NCBI RefSeq assembly: GCF_002115825.1
Contig: NZ_JFJZ01000018.1
Span: 1-64,000 of the forward strand
Reading direction: 5' to 3'
DNA length: 64,000 nt
From: Thalassospira sp. MCCC 1A01428
Lineage (GTDB): Bacteria > Pseudomonadota > Alphaproteobacteria > Rhodospirillales > Thalassospiraceae
Made by a program: the position numbers and the translations under genes
The notes under the pieces: model-generated
The model's database searches: none
What the model saw: only the letters and a program-made list of their open reading frames with translations
Told to the model about the DNA's origin: nothing
In this document: piece by piece, positions 55,452 to 64,000 of the stretch
Numbering within the stretch: position 1 is the first letter of the stretch
How the letters are laid out: each line of letters opens with the position of its first letter

Positions 55452-55940
55452 ATGTCATTTATAGATCGGACGGCCCGGAGTTTCCTGCTGGTGGAACTAC
55501 TTTCCGGTATGGCGCTCACCTTCAAATATATGTTCAAGCCGAAGGTGACGCTGAATTATCCGTATGAAAAAGGTCCGCTGAGCCCGCGTTTCCGTGGCGA
55601 ACATGCGCTGCGCCGATACCCGAACGGGGAAGAGCGCTGCATCGCATGCAAGTTGTGCGAAGCTATTTGTCCGGCACAGGCGATCACCATCGAGGTCGAA
55701 CCGCGTCTTGACGGATCCCGTCGGACAACGCGTTACGACATTGATATGACGAAGTGCATTTACTGCGGTTTCTGCGAAGAAGCCTGCCCGGTGGATGCAA
55801 TCGTTGAAGGTCCGAACTTTGAGTTCGCAACCGAAAACCGCGAGGAGCTTCTTTACGATAAAGACAAGCTTCTTGAAAATGGCGAGCGTTGGGAAGCCGA
55901 GCTTGCTGCACGATTGGAGGCAGACGCACCTTATCGGTAA
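55452..55940 (+). CDS. nuoI: NADH-quinone oxidoreductase subunit I
   Basis: 162 residues. Two ferredoxin-type [4Fe-4S] motifs, [15 protein letters not shown] and [15 protein letters not shown], carry clusters N6a and N6b, linking NuoG to NuoB. Soluble with an amphipathic N-terminus that touches the membrane. GAGAGGTAAACG precedes ATG 55452. Confidence 0.97.
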   Translation: MSFIDRTARSFLLVELLSGMALTFKYMFKPKVTLNYPYEKGPLSPRFRGEHALRRYPNGEERCIACKLCEAICPAQAITIEVEPRLDGSRRTTRYDIDMTKCIYCGFCEEACPVDAIVEGPNFEFATENREELLYDKDKLLENGERWEAELAARLEADAPYR

Positions 55941-56020
55941 GTGTCGCGTCTGATCGTTTGGAAAAAGTTCATGGAGCGCCTTCCGCCGCTTGCGGGGGCG
56001 TTTCGCCAAGGGGGTACCTT

Positions 56021-56629
56021 ATGGTCGTACAGGCTTTGGCTTTCTATTTGTTCGCCATTATTGCAGTTATCTCTGCCGCCATGGTGGTAACTGTTCGCAA
56101 CCCGGTTCATTCGGTGTTGTTTCTTATTCTGACGTTTTTCAACGCTGCCGGGCTGTTTGTCCTGTTGGGCGCTGAATTTCTCGCCATGCTTCTGGTTGTT
56201 GTGTATGTCGGCGCCATCGCAGTTTTGTTCATGTTCGTCGTCATGATGCTCGACATTAACTTTGTCGAAATGCGTGAAGGCTTTTTGAACTATCTGCCGA
56301 TTGGTGTGCTGGTTGCCGCCGTATTATTTGTTGAGTTGGCCTTTGTTGGTGGCGGTTGGGTTATGACCGATGCCAAAATGGCTGCCATTGCCCAACCGGT
56401 TCCCGCCGGGGTTGGTAATGTCAATGCGTTGGGCATGCTGCTTTACACCGACTATGCTTATATCTTCCAGGCTGCCGGTCTGGTGTTGTTAACAGCAATG
56501 ATCGGCGCAATCGTTCTGACCCTGCGTCATCGTGAAGGTGTCCGTCGCCAGAATATTTCCCAGCAGGTCCAGCGCCAGCGCGCCGAGACCCTTGAAATCA
56601 AAAAAGTACCGGTCGGTAGGGGGATCTGA
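56021..56629 (+). CDS. nuoJ: NADH-quinone oxidoreductase subunit J
   Basis: 202 residues with five membrane helices. [19 protein letters not shown] near residue 60 is the pi-bulge helix conserved in ND6/NuoJ. I start at ATG 56021 (AAGGGGG upstream), since the longer frame from 55889 has no membrane character. The 80-bp gap before it is GC-rich with weak hairpin potential. Stop overlaps nuoK by one base. Confidence 0.96.
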   Translation: MVVQALAFYLFAIIAVISAAMVVTVRNPVHSVLFLILTFFNAAGLFVLLGAEFLAMLLVVVYVGAIAVLFMFVVMMLDINFVEMREGFLNYLPIGVLVAAVLFVELAFVGGGWVMTDAKMAAIAQPVPAGVGNVNALGMLLYTDYAYIFQAAGLVLLTAMIGAIVLTLRHREGVRRQNISQQVQRQRAETLEIKKVPVGRGI

Positions 56630-56937
56630 TGGAAATCGGACTTGCTCATTACCTGACTGTCGCTGCCATCCTGTTCACCCTCGGGATTTTCGGTATCTTC
56701 ATGAACCGGAAGAACGTCATCATCATCATGATGTCGATCGAACTGATGCTGCTGGCAGTCAATATCAATTTTGTCGCGTTTTCGTCCTTTCTGGGCGATC
56801 TGGTCGGCCAGGTTTTCACCATCTTCGTTTTGACGGTTGCGGCGGCGGAAGCTGCCATCGGCCTTGCGATCCTGGTGGTTTATTTCCGTAATCGCGGCAC
56901 GATCGCGGTTGAAGATATCAACATGATGAAGGGGTAA
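56629..56937 (+). CDS. nuoK: NADH-quinone oxidoreductase subunit K
   Basis: 102 residues, three membrane helices. Two conserved glutamates sit in the membrane (in [12 protein letters not shown] and [12 protein letters not shown]), part of the proton path. The ND4L homologue; its ATG shares a base with the nuoJ stop, so it is translationally coupled. Confidence 0.97.
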   Translation: MEIGLAHYLTVAAILFTLGIFGIFMNRKNVIIIMMSIELMLLAVNINFVAFSSFLGDLVGQVFTIFVLTVAAAEAAIGLAILVVYFRNRGTIAVEDINMMKG

Positions 56938-56946
56938 GGCACAGAT

Positions 56947-58941
56947 ATGTACGCTCTGATCGTTTTCCTGCCCCTTATCGCGGCCATCATTGCCGGTTTG
57001 ATCACCCTTTCCGGGGCGATGAAAACGGCCAATGCACCTGCTGCCCATGATGATCATCATCACGGTGTTTCAACTTCCGACCGTTTGTCGCAGCTTGTAA
57101 CTGTGGCTGGTGTGGTAACGGCGGCGGCCTTGTCCGTTGCTGCCTTTATCGACGTTGCCCTTAACGGCAATCCGGTAACGCTTGATCTGTTTACCTGGAT
57201 CAGTTCGGGTGACTTCACGGCAAACTGGTCGCTTCGTTTTGATACGCTGACCTGCGTTATGCTGATTGTGGTAACCGGTGTGTCGTCGATGGTTCATATC
57301 TATTCCATCGGCTATATGTCGCACGACCCCGACAAACCCCGTTTTATGGCTTATCTCAGCCTGTTTACCTTTGCCATGCTGATGCTGGTAACGGCAGACA
57401 ACCTGATCCAGCTGTTTTTCGGTTGGGAAGGCGTTGGTCTTGCATCTTATTTGCTGATTGGTTTCTGGTATTCCAAGCCGTCAGCCTCGGCTGCTGCGAT
57501 CAAGGCGTTCCTGGTTAACCGTGTTGGCGACTTTGGTTTCGCACTGGGTATCTTTGCTGTTTATGTGCTGTTTGGCACGGTTCAGTTCGATACCATTTTT
57601 GCCAATGCTGAAGAAGTTTCCGGTGCCACGCTGGTATTTCTGGGACATGACTTTTCCGCGCTGAACATTGCCACCTTTCTGCTGTTCATTGGCGCGATGG
57701 GTAAATCGGCCCAGTTGGGCCTGCATACCTGGTTGCCAGATGCGATGGAAGGTCCGACGCCGGTTTCTGCGCTTATTCACGCAGCAACGATGGTGACAGC
57801 GGGTGTGTTCATGGTCGCGCGTTTGTCGCCGATCTTTGAATATGCCGAAACCACACTCGCGATCGTGACGGTTGTTGGTGCAACGACGGCATTCTTTGCG
57901 GCGACCATCGGTTGCGTTCAGAATGACATCAAACGCGTGATTGCCTATTCTACCTGTTCTCAGCTTGGCTATATGTTCTTTGCTTGCGGCGTTTCTGCCT
58001 ATAGTGCCGGCGTATTTCACCTGATGACACATGGCTTCTTCAAGGCTTTGCTGTTCCTCAGTGCCGGTTCGGTCATCCATGCGATGTCTGACGAACAGGA
58101 CATGCGCAAGATGGGCGGCATTGCAAAGATGGTACCGCTGACCTTTGGTGTCATGGTGATTGGGACCCTGGCCATTACCGGTGTTCCGGGGCTGGCTGGT
58201 TACTATTCCAAGGACATGATCATTGAAAGCGCGTTTGCCGCTCATACCGGTGTTGGTACTTATGCTTTCTGGATGGGTATCATTGCTGCCTTCATGACAT
58301 CATTCTATAGCTGGCGTCTGATTTTCATGACCTTCTTTGGCGCCCCGCGTGCGGATGAACGCACCATGGCCCATGTTCATGAAAGCCCGGCTGTCATGAC
58401 GGTTCCGTTGCTGATCCTGGCGGTTGGTGCAGTGTTCGCAGGCTGGTTTGCCGTAAACTGGTTTGGTGGCAATTACGAAGAAATGCTGTCCTTCTGGAAC
58501 GGTGCGATCTTTGTTTCTGAAAACCATCAGGCGCTTGAACATTCTCATCATGTTCCCGAGTGGGTCAAAATGGCACCGTTTGTTGCCATGATGCTTGGCC
58601 TTGCTTTGGCTGTGCTGATGTATCGTCTGGTGCCGTCACTGCCGCGGACTTTGGCGAATACCTTTAACGGTATCTACCGCTTCTTGCTGAACAAATGGTA
58701 TTTCGACGAGCTGTATAACGCGATCTTCGTCAAGCCGGCCTTTGCTTTGGGTCGTGGCTTCTGGAAGGCAGGCGATGGCGCCCTGATCGACGGTGTTGGT
58801 CCGGACGGTGTTGCTGCAGCGTGTCGTAATATTGCGCGGCGTGTCAGCGCCTTGCAAAGCGGCTTCGTCTACCACTATGCGTTTGCCATGCTGATCGGCA
58901 TCGCGGCCTTGGTGTCTTACACAATCTGGAAGATGGGTTAA
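56947..58941 (+). CDS. nuoL: NADH-quinone oxidoreductase subunit L
   Basis: 664 residues. Antiporter-like subunit with about 16 membrane helices, including [18 protein letters not shown] (conserved Glu), [35 protein letters not shown]-like segments with the proton-path Lys/His, and a long lateral helix near the C-terminus. Pumps protons at the far end of the membrane arm. The N-terminal region has a His-rich patch (HDDHHHG, residues 37-43) that could bind metal. Confidence 0.97.
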   Translation: MYALIVFLPLIAAIIAGLITLSGAMKTANAPAAHDDHHHGVSTSDRLSQLVTVAGVVTAAALSVAAFIDVALNGNPVTLDLFTWISSGDFTANWSLRFDTLTCVMLIVVTGVSSMVHIYSIGYMSHDPDKPRFMAYLSLFTFAMLMLVTADNLIQLFFGWEGVGLASYLLIGFWYSKPSASAAAIKAFLVNRVGDFGFALGIFAVYVLFGTVQFDTIFANAEEVSGATLVFLGHDFSALNIATFLLFIGAMGKSAQLGLHTWLPDAMEGPTPVSALIHAATMVTAGVFMVARLSPIFEYAETTLAIVTVVGATTAFFAATIGCVQNDIKRVIAYSTCSQLGYMFFACGVSAYSAGVFHLMTHGFFKALLFLSAGSVIHAMSDEQDMRKMGGIAKMVPLTFGVMVIGTLAITGVPGLAGYYSKDMIIESAFAAHTGVGTYAFWMGIIAAFMTSFYSWRLIFMTFFGAPRADERTMAHVHESPAVMTVPLLILAVGAVFAGWFAVNWFGGNYEEMLSFWNGAIFVSENHQALEHSHHVPEWVKMAPFVAMMLGLALAVLMYRLVPSLPRTLANTFNGIYRFLLNKWYFDELYNAIFVKPAFALGRGFWKAGDGALIDGVGPDGVAAACRNIARRVSALQSGFVYHYAFAMLIGIAALVSYTIWKMG

Positions 58942-58947
58942 CGGGCG

Positions 58948-60465
58948 ATGAGTGAATGGCCAATTCTTTCGATCATCACTTTTTTGCCGCTATTGGGGGC
59001 ATTTTTTATCCTCCTGATCCGCGGTGAAGAAGCGAATGTCGCCCGCAACTCGCGCTGGGTCGCGCTGTGGACGTCTGGATTTACTTTCCTGGCATCGCTG
59101 ATGCTTTGGATCAACTTTGATACAACAACCGCAAATTTCCAGTTCGTCGAAAAGGCGGAATGGATGCCGGGCCTTAATGTGTCCTATCACATGGGCGTCG
59201 ATGGTATTTCGGTTCTGTTTGTTATCCTCGCAACGTTCCTGACCCCGATCTGCATTCTTTCCGCATGGGAAGCTGTTCAGAAACGGGTCAAGGAATACAT
59301 GATCGCGTTTCTGGTTCTTGAAACCATGATGGTCGGTATGTTCAGCTCGCTTGATGCCATGCTGTTCTACATCTTCTTTGAAGGTGTGCTGATTCCGATG
59401 TTTATCATCATTGGTGTCTGGGGTGGGCCGCGCCGTGTATATGCAGCTTTCAAGCTGTTCCTTTATACGTTGCTGGGTTCGGTTTTGATGCTGGTCGCGT
59501 TGATGGCAATGTATTTCGACGCTGGTACCAGCGACATTCCAACCCTGATGACACATACCTTCAGCTATCAGGCCCAGCTTTGGATGTGGCTTGCGTTCTT
59601 TGCTTCCTTTGCGGTCAAGGTGCCAATGTGGCCGGTCCACACCTGGTTGCCAGATGCCCACGTGGAAGCACCGACAGCAGGTTCAGTTATTCTGGCTGGC
59701 GTGTTGCTGAAAATGGGCGGTTATGGTTTCTTGCGGTTCTCGCTGCCGATGTTGCCGTTGGCATCGGAAACCTTTGCGCCGCTGATTTTTACCCTGTCGA
59801 TTGTTGCCATTATCTATACATCCCTTGTCGCACTGGCACAGGAAGACATGAAAAAGCTGATCGCTTATTCCTCTGTCGCGCATATGGGTATTGTCACCGT
59901 GGGTGCCTTTACCTTTAATCAGCACGGTCTTGAGGGTTCGATCTTTCAGATGCTCAGCCACGGTGTGGTTTCGGGGGCCTTGTTCCTGTGTGTCGGTGTG
60001 GTTTATGACCGCATTCATACCCGTGAAATTGATGCCTATGGCGGGCTGGTACACCGGATGCCGGGATATGCCGTCACGTTCATGTTCTTTACCATGGCGT
60101 CGGTTGGTTTGCCGGGGACGGGTGGTTTCGTTGGCGAAATCATGACCCTTCTGGGGGCATTTGAAGCCAATACCTGGGTTGCATTTTTTGCCTCTACCGG
60201 TCTGATCCTCGGGGCTGCTTATGCGCTGTATCTTTATCGCCGGATCGTTTTTGGGGCCCTGACCAAGGAAAACCTGAAAAACATCCTCGATATGAGCCCG
60301 CGTGAATGGCTGCTGTTTGCACCGCTGATTATTGTTGTTTTCTGGATGGGGATTTACCCCAGCTCGTTCCTCGATATCATGCATGCATCGGTTCTGCATT
60401 TGGTCAACCAAGTTGAAACGGCGCAGGCCGCTGCGGCAAGTGCCGCGCAGCTTGCGGCGAATTAA
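58948..60465 (+). CDS. nuoM: NADH-quinone oxidoreductase subunit M
   Basis: 505 residues, antiporter-like ND4 homologue with 14 membrane helices. Key segments are [16 protein letters not shown] with the conserved Glu and [26 protein letters not shown] with the proton-path Lys. Start ATG 58948 lies six bases after nuoL. Confidence 0.97.
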   Translation: MSEWPILSIITFLPLLGAFFILLIRGEEANVARNSRWVALWTSGFTFLASLMLWINFDTTTANFQFVEKAEWMPGLNVSYHMGVDGISVLFVILATFLTPICILSAWEAVQKRVKEYMIAFLVLETMMVGMFSSLDAMLFYIFFEGVLIPMFIIIGVWGGPRRVYAAFKLFLYTLLGSVLMLVALMAMYFDAGTSDIPTLMTHTFSYQAQLWMWLAFFASFAVKVPMWPVHTWLPDAHVEAPTAGSVILAGVLLKMGGYGFLRFSLPMLPLASETFAPLIFTLSIVAIIYTSLVALAQEDMKKLIAYSSVAHMGIVTVGAFTFNQHGLEGSIFQMLSHGVVSGALFLCVGVVYDRIHTREIDAYGGLVHRMPGYAVTFMFFTMASVGLPGTGGFVGEIMTLLGAFEANTWVAFFASTGLILGAAYALYLYRRIVFGALTKENLKNILDMSPREWLLFAPLIIVVFWMGIYPSSFLDIMHASVLHLVNQVETAQAAAASAAQLAAN

Positions 60466-60476
60466 GGGGAATGAAC

Positions 60477-61916
60477 ATGGGAGATTCTATGCTCAACCTC
60501 GGGGCGGCATTGCCCGAAATTTTTATGGCCGTGGCATCGCTTGCGTTGTTGATGCTGGGCGTTTTCACCGGCAAGGATCGTTCGTTCCGTACTGTTTCCT
60601 GGGCCGCGGTTGGTGCCATGGTTATCGCCCTGATCCTTGTGATCACGGGCGAGGGCGGGGCCGCTTTTTCGGGCCAGTTCCTGGCTGATCCGTTTGCGCG
60701 GTTCTGCAAGGTTCTGATCCTGATCGGTTCTGCACTTGGTGTGATCATGTCGATGAAGTTCGCTGAACGCGAACGGATGGCACGATTTGAATTTCCGATT
60801 CTGTTGATGCTGGCAACCCTTGGCATGATGGCGATGGTGTCGGCATCCGACATGCTCTCACTATATGTCGGCCTGGAATTGCAGAGTCTTGCGCTTTACG
60901 TTGTTGCGGCCATTCGTCGTGACACGGTGCGCGCCACGGAATCCGGCCTGAAATACTTTGTTCTGGGGTCTATTGCATCGGGCATGCTGCTTTATGGTAT
61001 GTCGATGGTTTATGGCTTTACCGGGTCGACCAACTTTGCCGTTATTAGCGATGCGGTGAGCAATGGTGGCTTGTCGGTAGGTACTTTGGTTGGTCTGGCA
61101 TTTATTTTTGCCGGTCTGTGCTTCAAGGTATCGGCTGCACCTTTCCACATGTGGACGCCGGATGTGTACGAAGGTGCCCCAACCCCGGTTACTGCCTTTT
61201 TCGCTGTTGCTCCGAAAATTGCCGGTCTGGCATTGTTCGTGCGTGTTGCGTTGGGGCCGTTTGCCCATGTCGTTGCTGACTGGCAACAGATCATTGTTCT
61301 GGTTTCCATCCTGTCGATGGTCTGGGGCTCGTTCGCGGCTTTGCGTCAGAACAATATCAAACGTCTGATGGCTTATTCATCCATTGGCCATGTCGGCTTT
61401 GCCCTTGTTGGCCTTGCCGCAGGAACCGAAGCCGGTGTCCAGGCTGTACTGGTATATCTGGGTATTTATCTGGTGATGAATATCGGCACCTTTGCCGTGA
61501 TCCTGTCGATGCGTCGTCACGATCGTATGGTGGAAGAAATTGCCGATCTTTCAGGTCTGTCGCGGACCAAACCGTTAATGGCGGCTGTTAGTGCGCTTCT
61601 GATGTTCTCGATGGCCGGTATCCCGCCGCTCGCAGGGTTCTTTGGTAAGTTTTATGTGTTTAAGGCAGCGGTTGATTCCGGCCTGATTACCCTTGCAGTG
61701 ATTGGTCTGGTGACGTCGGTTGTTAGCGCATATTACTATTTGCGCGTTATCAAGGTCATGTATTTCGATGAGCCCGTTGAAGGTTTTGACCGGAATGGCA
61801 CCGAACTTAACGTGATCATGGCTGTTGCTACCATCATTATTCTGGTTTTTGCGTTCTTCCCGAACCCGTTAACCGATAGTGCTGCTGCGGCGGCGTCTGC
61901 CCTGTTCGGACATTGA
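60477..61916 (+). CDS. nuoN: NADH-quinone oxidoreductase subunit N
   Basis: 479 residues from ATG 60477 (AGGGGA ends six bases before); ATG 60471 is in frame but abuts the ribosome site. ND2 homologue with 14 membrane helices; conserved [35 protein letters not shown] and the helix-breaking [16 protein letters not shown] are visible. Last gene of the complex I operon, followed directly by birA. Confidence 0.97.
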   Translation: MGDSMLNLGAALPEIFMAVASLALLMLGVFTGKDRSFRTVSWAAVGAMVIALILVITGEGGAAFSGQFLADPFARFCKVLILIGSALGVIMSMKFAERERMARFEFPILLMLATLGMMAMVSASDMLSLYVGLELQSLALYVVAAIRRDTVRATESGLKYFVLGSIASGMLLYGMSMVYGFTGSTNFAVISDAVSNGGLSVGTLVGLAFIFAGLCFKVSAAPFHMWTPDVYEGAPTPVTAFFAVAPKIAGLALFVRVALGPFAHVVADWQQIIVLVSILSMVWGSFAALRQNNIKRLMAYSSIGHVGFALVGLAAGTEAGVQAVLVYLGIYLVMNIGTFAVILSMRRHDRMVEEIADLSGLSRTKPLMAAVSALLMFSMAGIPPLAGFFGKFYVFKAAVDSGLITLAVIGLVTSVVSAYYYLRVIKVMYFDEPVEGFDRNGTELNVIMAVATIIILVFAFFPNPLTDSAAAAASALFGH

Positions 61917-61917
61917 T

Positions 61918-62676
61918 ATGACGGATCCTGTCGTTCGCCTTCCTAACGGATATGTTCTGCATTTCCACGAAGTCATCGACAGCACGAATGAAGAGGCAAA
62001 GCGCCTCGGAGATAAGGGCGCCCCTGGTGGCGCCCTTATTTGGGCCCGGCGCCAACTTGCAGGGCGGGGAAGACGCGGGCGGGAATGGAAGTCGCCTGTT
62101 GGCAATTTGTTTTTGTCATTGTTGCTCCGGCCTGATGGCCCATTACAGGAAACGGCCCGGCTGACATTTCTGGCGGCCCTGGCAATGGCCGAAGCCATTG
62201 ATATGGTCACGGCAAGGCAGGTTGTCGCACAATGTAAATGGCCCAATGACCTTATGGTAGATGGGCGCAAGCTGTGTGGTATATTGCTTGAAAGTGCCTC
62301 TGTCTCTGGTCGTGATACCGATTATCTGGTGATTGGGACGGGGGTGAATATTGCGTTTCATCCTGATGATAGTGAACGTCCTTCGATATCACTTGCCAGT
62401 TTGGGCGCGATGATCCGTACCGAAGATCTGATTTCTGCCTATGCTTCCCGAATGGACGATTTATTGGACCAGTGGCACATACATGGCTTTGATGCCGTGC
62501 GTGAAAGCTGGCTGGCACGCGCGTATGGTTTTGGCGACCCTATTGTTGCCAGGTTAAGTGAACGAACCCTTGCTGGAACTTTCGTCGGGCTTGATCACGG
62601 CGGTTCGTTGATTTTAAAAGACCAAGAGGGCATTGAACATATTATCGGTGCTGGCGAAGTGTTTTTTAAAAGCTGA
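61918..62676 (+). CDS. birA: Biotin--[acetyl-CoA-carboxylase] ligase, without DNA-binding domain
   Basis: 252 residues of the BirA catalytic and C-terminal SH3-like domains. The biotinyl-AMP loop GRGRRGREWKSPVGNL lies near residues 52-67, CKWPNDLMVDGRKLCGIL near 110-127, and GTGVN near 153. The N-terminal helix-turn-helix of the E. coli bifunctional form is absent, so it is only a ligase. ATG 61918 follows the nuoN stop by one base. The order nuoN-birA-coaX-RNase J is common in alphaproteobacteria. Confidence 0.95.
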   Translation: MTDPVVRLPNGYVLHFHEVIDSTNEEAKRLGDKGAPGGALIWARRQLAGRGRRGREWKSPVGNLFLSLLLRPDGPLQETARLTFLAALAMAEAIDMVTARQVVAQCKWPNDLMVDGRKLCGILLESASVSGRDTDYLVIGTGVNIAFHPDDSERPSISLASLGAMIRTEDLISAYASRMDDLLDQWHIHGFDAVRESWLARAYGFGDPIVARLSERTLAGTFVGLDHGGSLILKDQEGIEHIIGAGEVFFKS

Positions 62677-62756
62677 TCCGGTAATTCTTTAAGTGCAGGT
62701 CCAATATATAGGACCGGGACGTTTCTGGCGTTTTAACCAGGGAACCATGATCGACC

Positions 62757-63554
62757 ATGTTGCTGGCAATAGATGCTGGAAATACCAATATCGTTTTTGC
62801 TGTATTTGATGGGGATACCATTAAAGGACAGTGGCGCTGTTCTACGACAGTTGAGCGGACAGCAGACGAACTGGGTGTCTGGCTTCATCATCTTTTTGAA
62901 TTATCAGGTGTGCCGCGTACCGCGATTAGCGGAGCGATTATTGCAACGGTGGTGCCTGCGGCCGAGTTCAGTTTGAAAACCCTGTGTCGTCAATATTTTA
63001 ATGTTGAGCCAATGGTTGTTGGGACGCCCAATGTTGATTTGAAAATGAAAATCATCATGGATCGCCCTAGTGAAGTTGGCGCAGATCGCCTGGTAAATGC
63101 TGTTGCTGCACATCGTTTGTTTGGGGGGCCATTGGTTGTGCTGGATTTCGGAACAGCGACGACCTTTGATGTTGTTGACGGGCAGGGCAATTATTTGGGC
63201 GGGGTAATTGCACCGGGTGTCAATTTATCCATTAAGGCCCTGCACATGGCGGCGGCCCAGTTGCCAATGGTTGCTGTCGAGGCCCCCGGCAATGTTGTTG
63301 GCAAAAATACAATCGAAGCTATGCAGTCCGGTGTTTACTGGGGCTATATTTCCATGATCGAAGGACTGTTGATGCGTATTCGTCATCAGCAAAACGAACC
63401 GGCAATGAAAGTTGTGGCTACCGGTGGTCTGGCCCCGTTATTTGCGCGCGCGATTGACGAAATTGGTCATTCGCATGGTGATTTGACGATGATGGGCCTT
63501 TTGATGATATATCGTCAGAATTTGGAAAACGACAAAGCCGGACATTTGGCGTAA
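62757..63554 (+). CDS. coaX: Type III pantothenate kinase
   Basis: 265 residues of the ASKHA fold. N-terminal phosphate motif AIDAGNTNIVFAVF, the pantothenate region RPSEVGADRLVNAVAAH near residues 102-118 and LDFGTATTFDVV near 128-139 (catalytic Asp) are present. It catalyses the first step of coenzyme A synthesis and is not feedback-inhibited like CoaA. AGGGAACC lies before ATG 62757. Confidence 0.96.
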   Translation: MLLAIDAGNTNIVFAVFDGDTIKGQWRCSTTVERTADELGVWLHHLFELSGVPRTAISGAIIATVVPAAEFSLKTLCRQYFNVEPMVVGTPNVDLKMKIIMDRPSEVGADRLVNAVAAHRLFGGPLVVLDFGTATTFDVVDGQGNYLGGVIAPGVNLSIKALHMAAAQLPMVAVEAPGNVVGKNTIEAMQSGVYWGYISMIEGLLMRIRHQQNEPAMKVVATGGLAPLFARAIDEIGHSHGDLTMMGLLMIYRQNLENDKAGHLA

Positions 63555-63626
63555 AAGAATTATGTTATTGGCTGCGTATGGTTTTTCATACGCATGCAAT
63601 CGGTTTGATCGAAAAAGTGAGGTTTC

Positions 63627-64000
63627 GTGGATTTGTTTTTGCCAAAGGATGAGTTGCTGTTTGTCCCGCTGGGTGGTTCCGGCGAGATCGGGATGAACCT
63701 TAATCTCTATGGCTATAATGACCAGTGGTTAATGGTTGATATGGGGGTTTCTTTTGGTGAGGAGGGTTTGCCTGGCGTAGACGTTGTCATGCCGGACCCG
63801 ACCTTTATCGAAGACCGCAAAGACAAACTCCTGGGCCTGGTTTTAACCCACGCGCATGAAGATCATCTTGGGGCGGTTCCCTATATGTGGCCGCGCTTGC
63901 GTTGCCCTATTTATGCAACGCCGTTTGCCGCCGAATTTTTACGAGCCAAACTGGCCGAAACCGATTTTGCTGATCAGGTGCCCATTCACGAAGTTGAACT
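63627..64000 (+). CDS. rnj: Ribonuclease J family metallo-beta-lactamase nuclease, 5' part only
   Basis: 124 codons visible from GTG 63627 (GAGG close upstream); cut by the window edge. VPLGGSGEIGMNLNLYG and the metal motif THAHEDHLGAVPYMW (H-x-H-x-D-H) identify the RNase J group, with the beta-CASP domain expected beyond the window. It has endo- and 5'-3' exoribonuclease activity in mRNA decay and rRNA maturation. Confidence 0.93.
   Translation, partial: MDLFLPKDELLFVPLGGSGEIGMNLNLYGYNDQWLMVDMGVSFGEEGLPGVDVVMPDPTFIEDRKDKLLGLVLTHAHEDHLGAVPYMWPRLRCPIYATPFAAEFLRAKLAETDFADQVPIHEVE

Overview
The window looks like a chromosomal segment of a marine or soil alphaproteobacterium of the Rhodospirillales type, with Thalassospira as my best guess from memory of its gene content; I could not run a search. 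Supporting points are the trigger factor-clpP-clpX-lon-HU block, a complete 14-gene mitochondrial-type nuoA-N operon followed by birA, coaX and RNase J, the gts-type glucose ABC transporter, a two-subunit bacterioferritin and a DUF1127 protein. No prophage, insertion sequence, CRISPR array or rRNA operon was seen.

Layout. Positions 1-7.7 kb hold a polyamine (putrescine/agmatine) catabolic locus: a PuuB-like oxidase (cut by the window edge) and a SpuC-like transaminase on the minus strand, divergent from puuA, a PuuR-like XRE-cupin regulator, the PuuC-like aldehyde dehydrogenase and agmatinase. At 7.8-11.3 kb are a small tyrosine phosphatase, a PfkB sugar kinase and pgi. At 11.5-19.7 kb are a renalase-like flavoprotein, an exported choice-of-anchor-I beta-propeller protein with a Pho-box-like upstream site, an OmpR/EnvZ-type two-component pair whose regulator seems to start at CTG, and a very large chemoreceptor. 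At 19.8-25.8 kb is a glucose-type ABC importer with two tandem paralogous binding proteins that share a promoter-region architecture.

At 26.3-31.6 kb are a DUF1127 protein, two adjacent bacterioferritin subunits with complementary active-site losses, and a copper-efflux operon (copA-cueR-cytochrome c) driven by a 19-bp-spacer MerR-type promoter. At 31.7-37.4 kb are a cytosolic PAS histidine kinase, dadA, the NAD(P)HX repair enzyme nnr and malonyl-CoA decarboxylase. At 37.5-44.7 kb are tRNA-Leu, tig, clpP, clpX, lon, HU and tRNA-Val: protein folding and ATP-dependent proteolysis. At 45.1-47.3 kb are a possible lipoprotein, an orphan fliG and tRNA-Asp. From 47.56 kb to the end runs the tightly packed respiratory complex I operon, then birA, coaX and the start of RNase J.

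No clear undescribed defence or mobile system is visible. The least conventional signals are regulatory and architectural: the shared 45-bp inverted-repeat block upstream of the duplicated gtsA genes, the GAAC/GTTC site cluster in the polyamine locus, the chemoreceptor with internally repeated sensory modules, the CTG-initiated response regulator with the nearby Pho-box candidate, and the split-function bacterioferritin pair.
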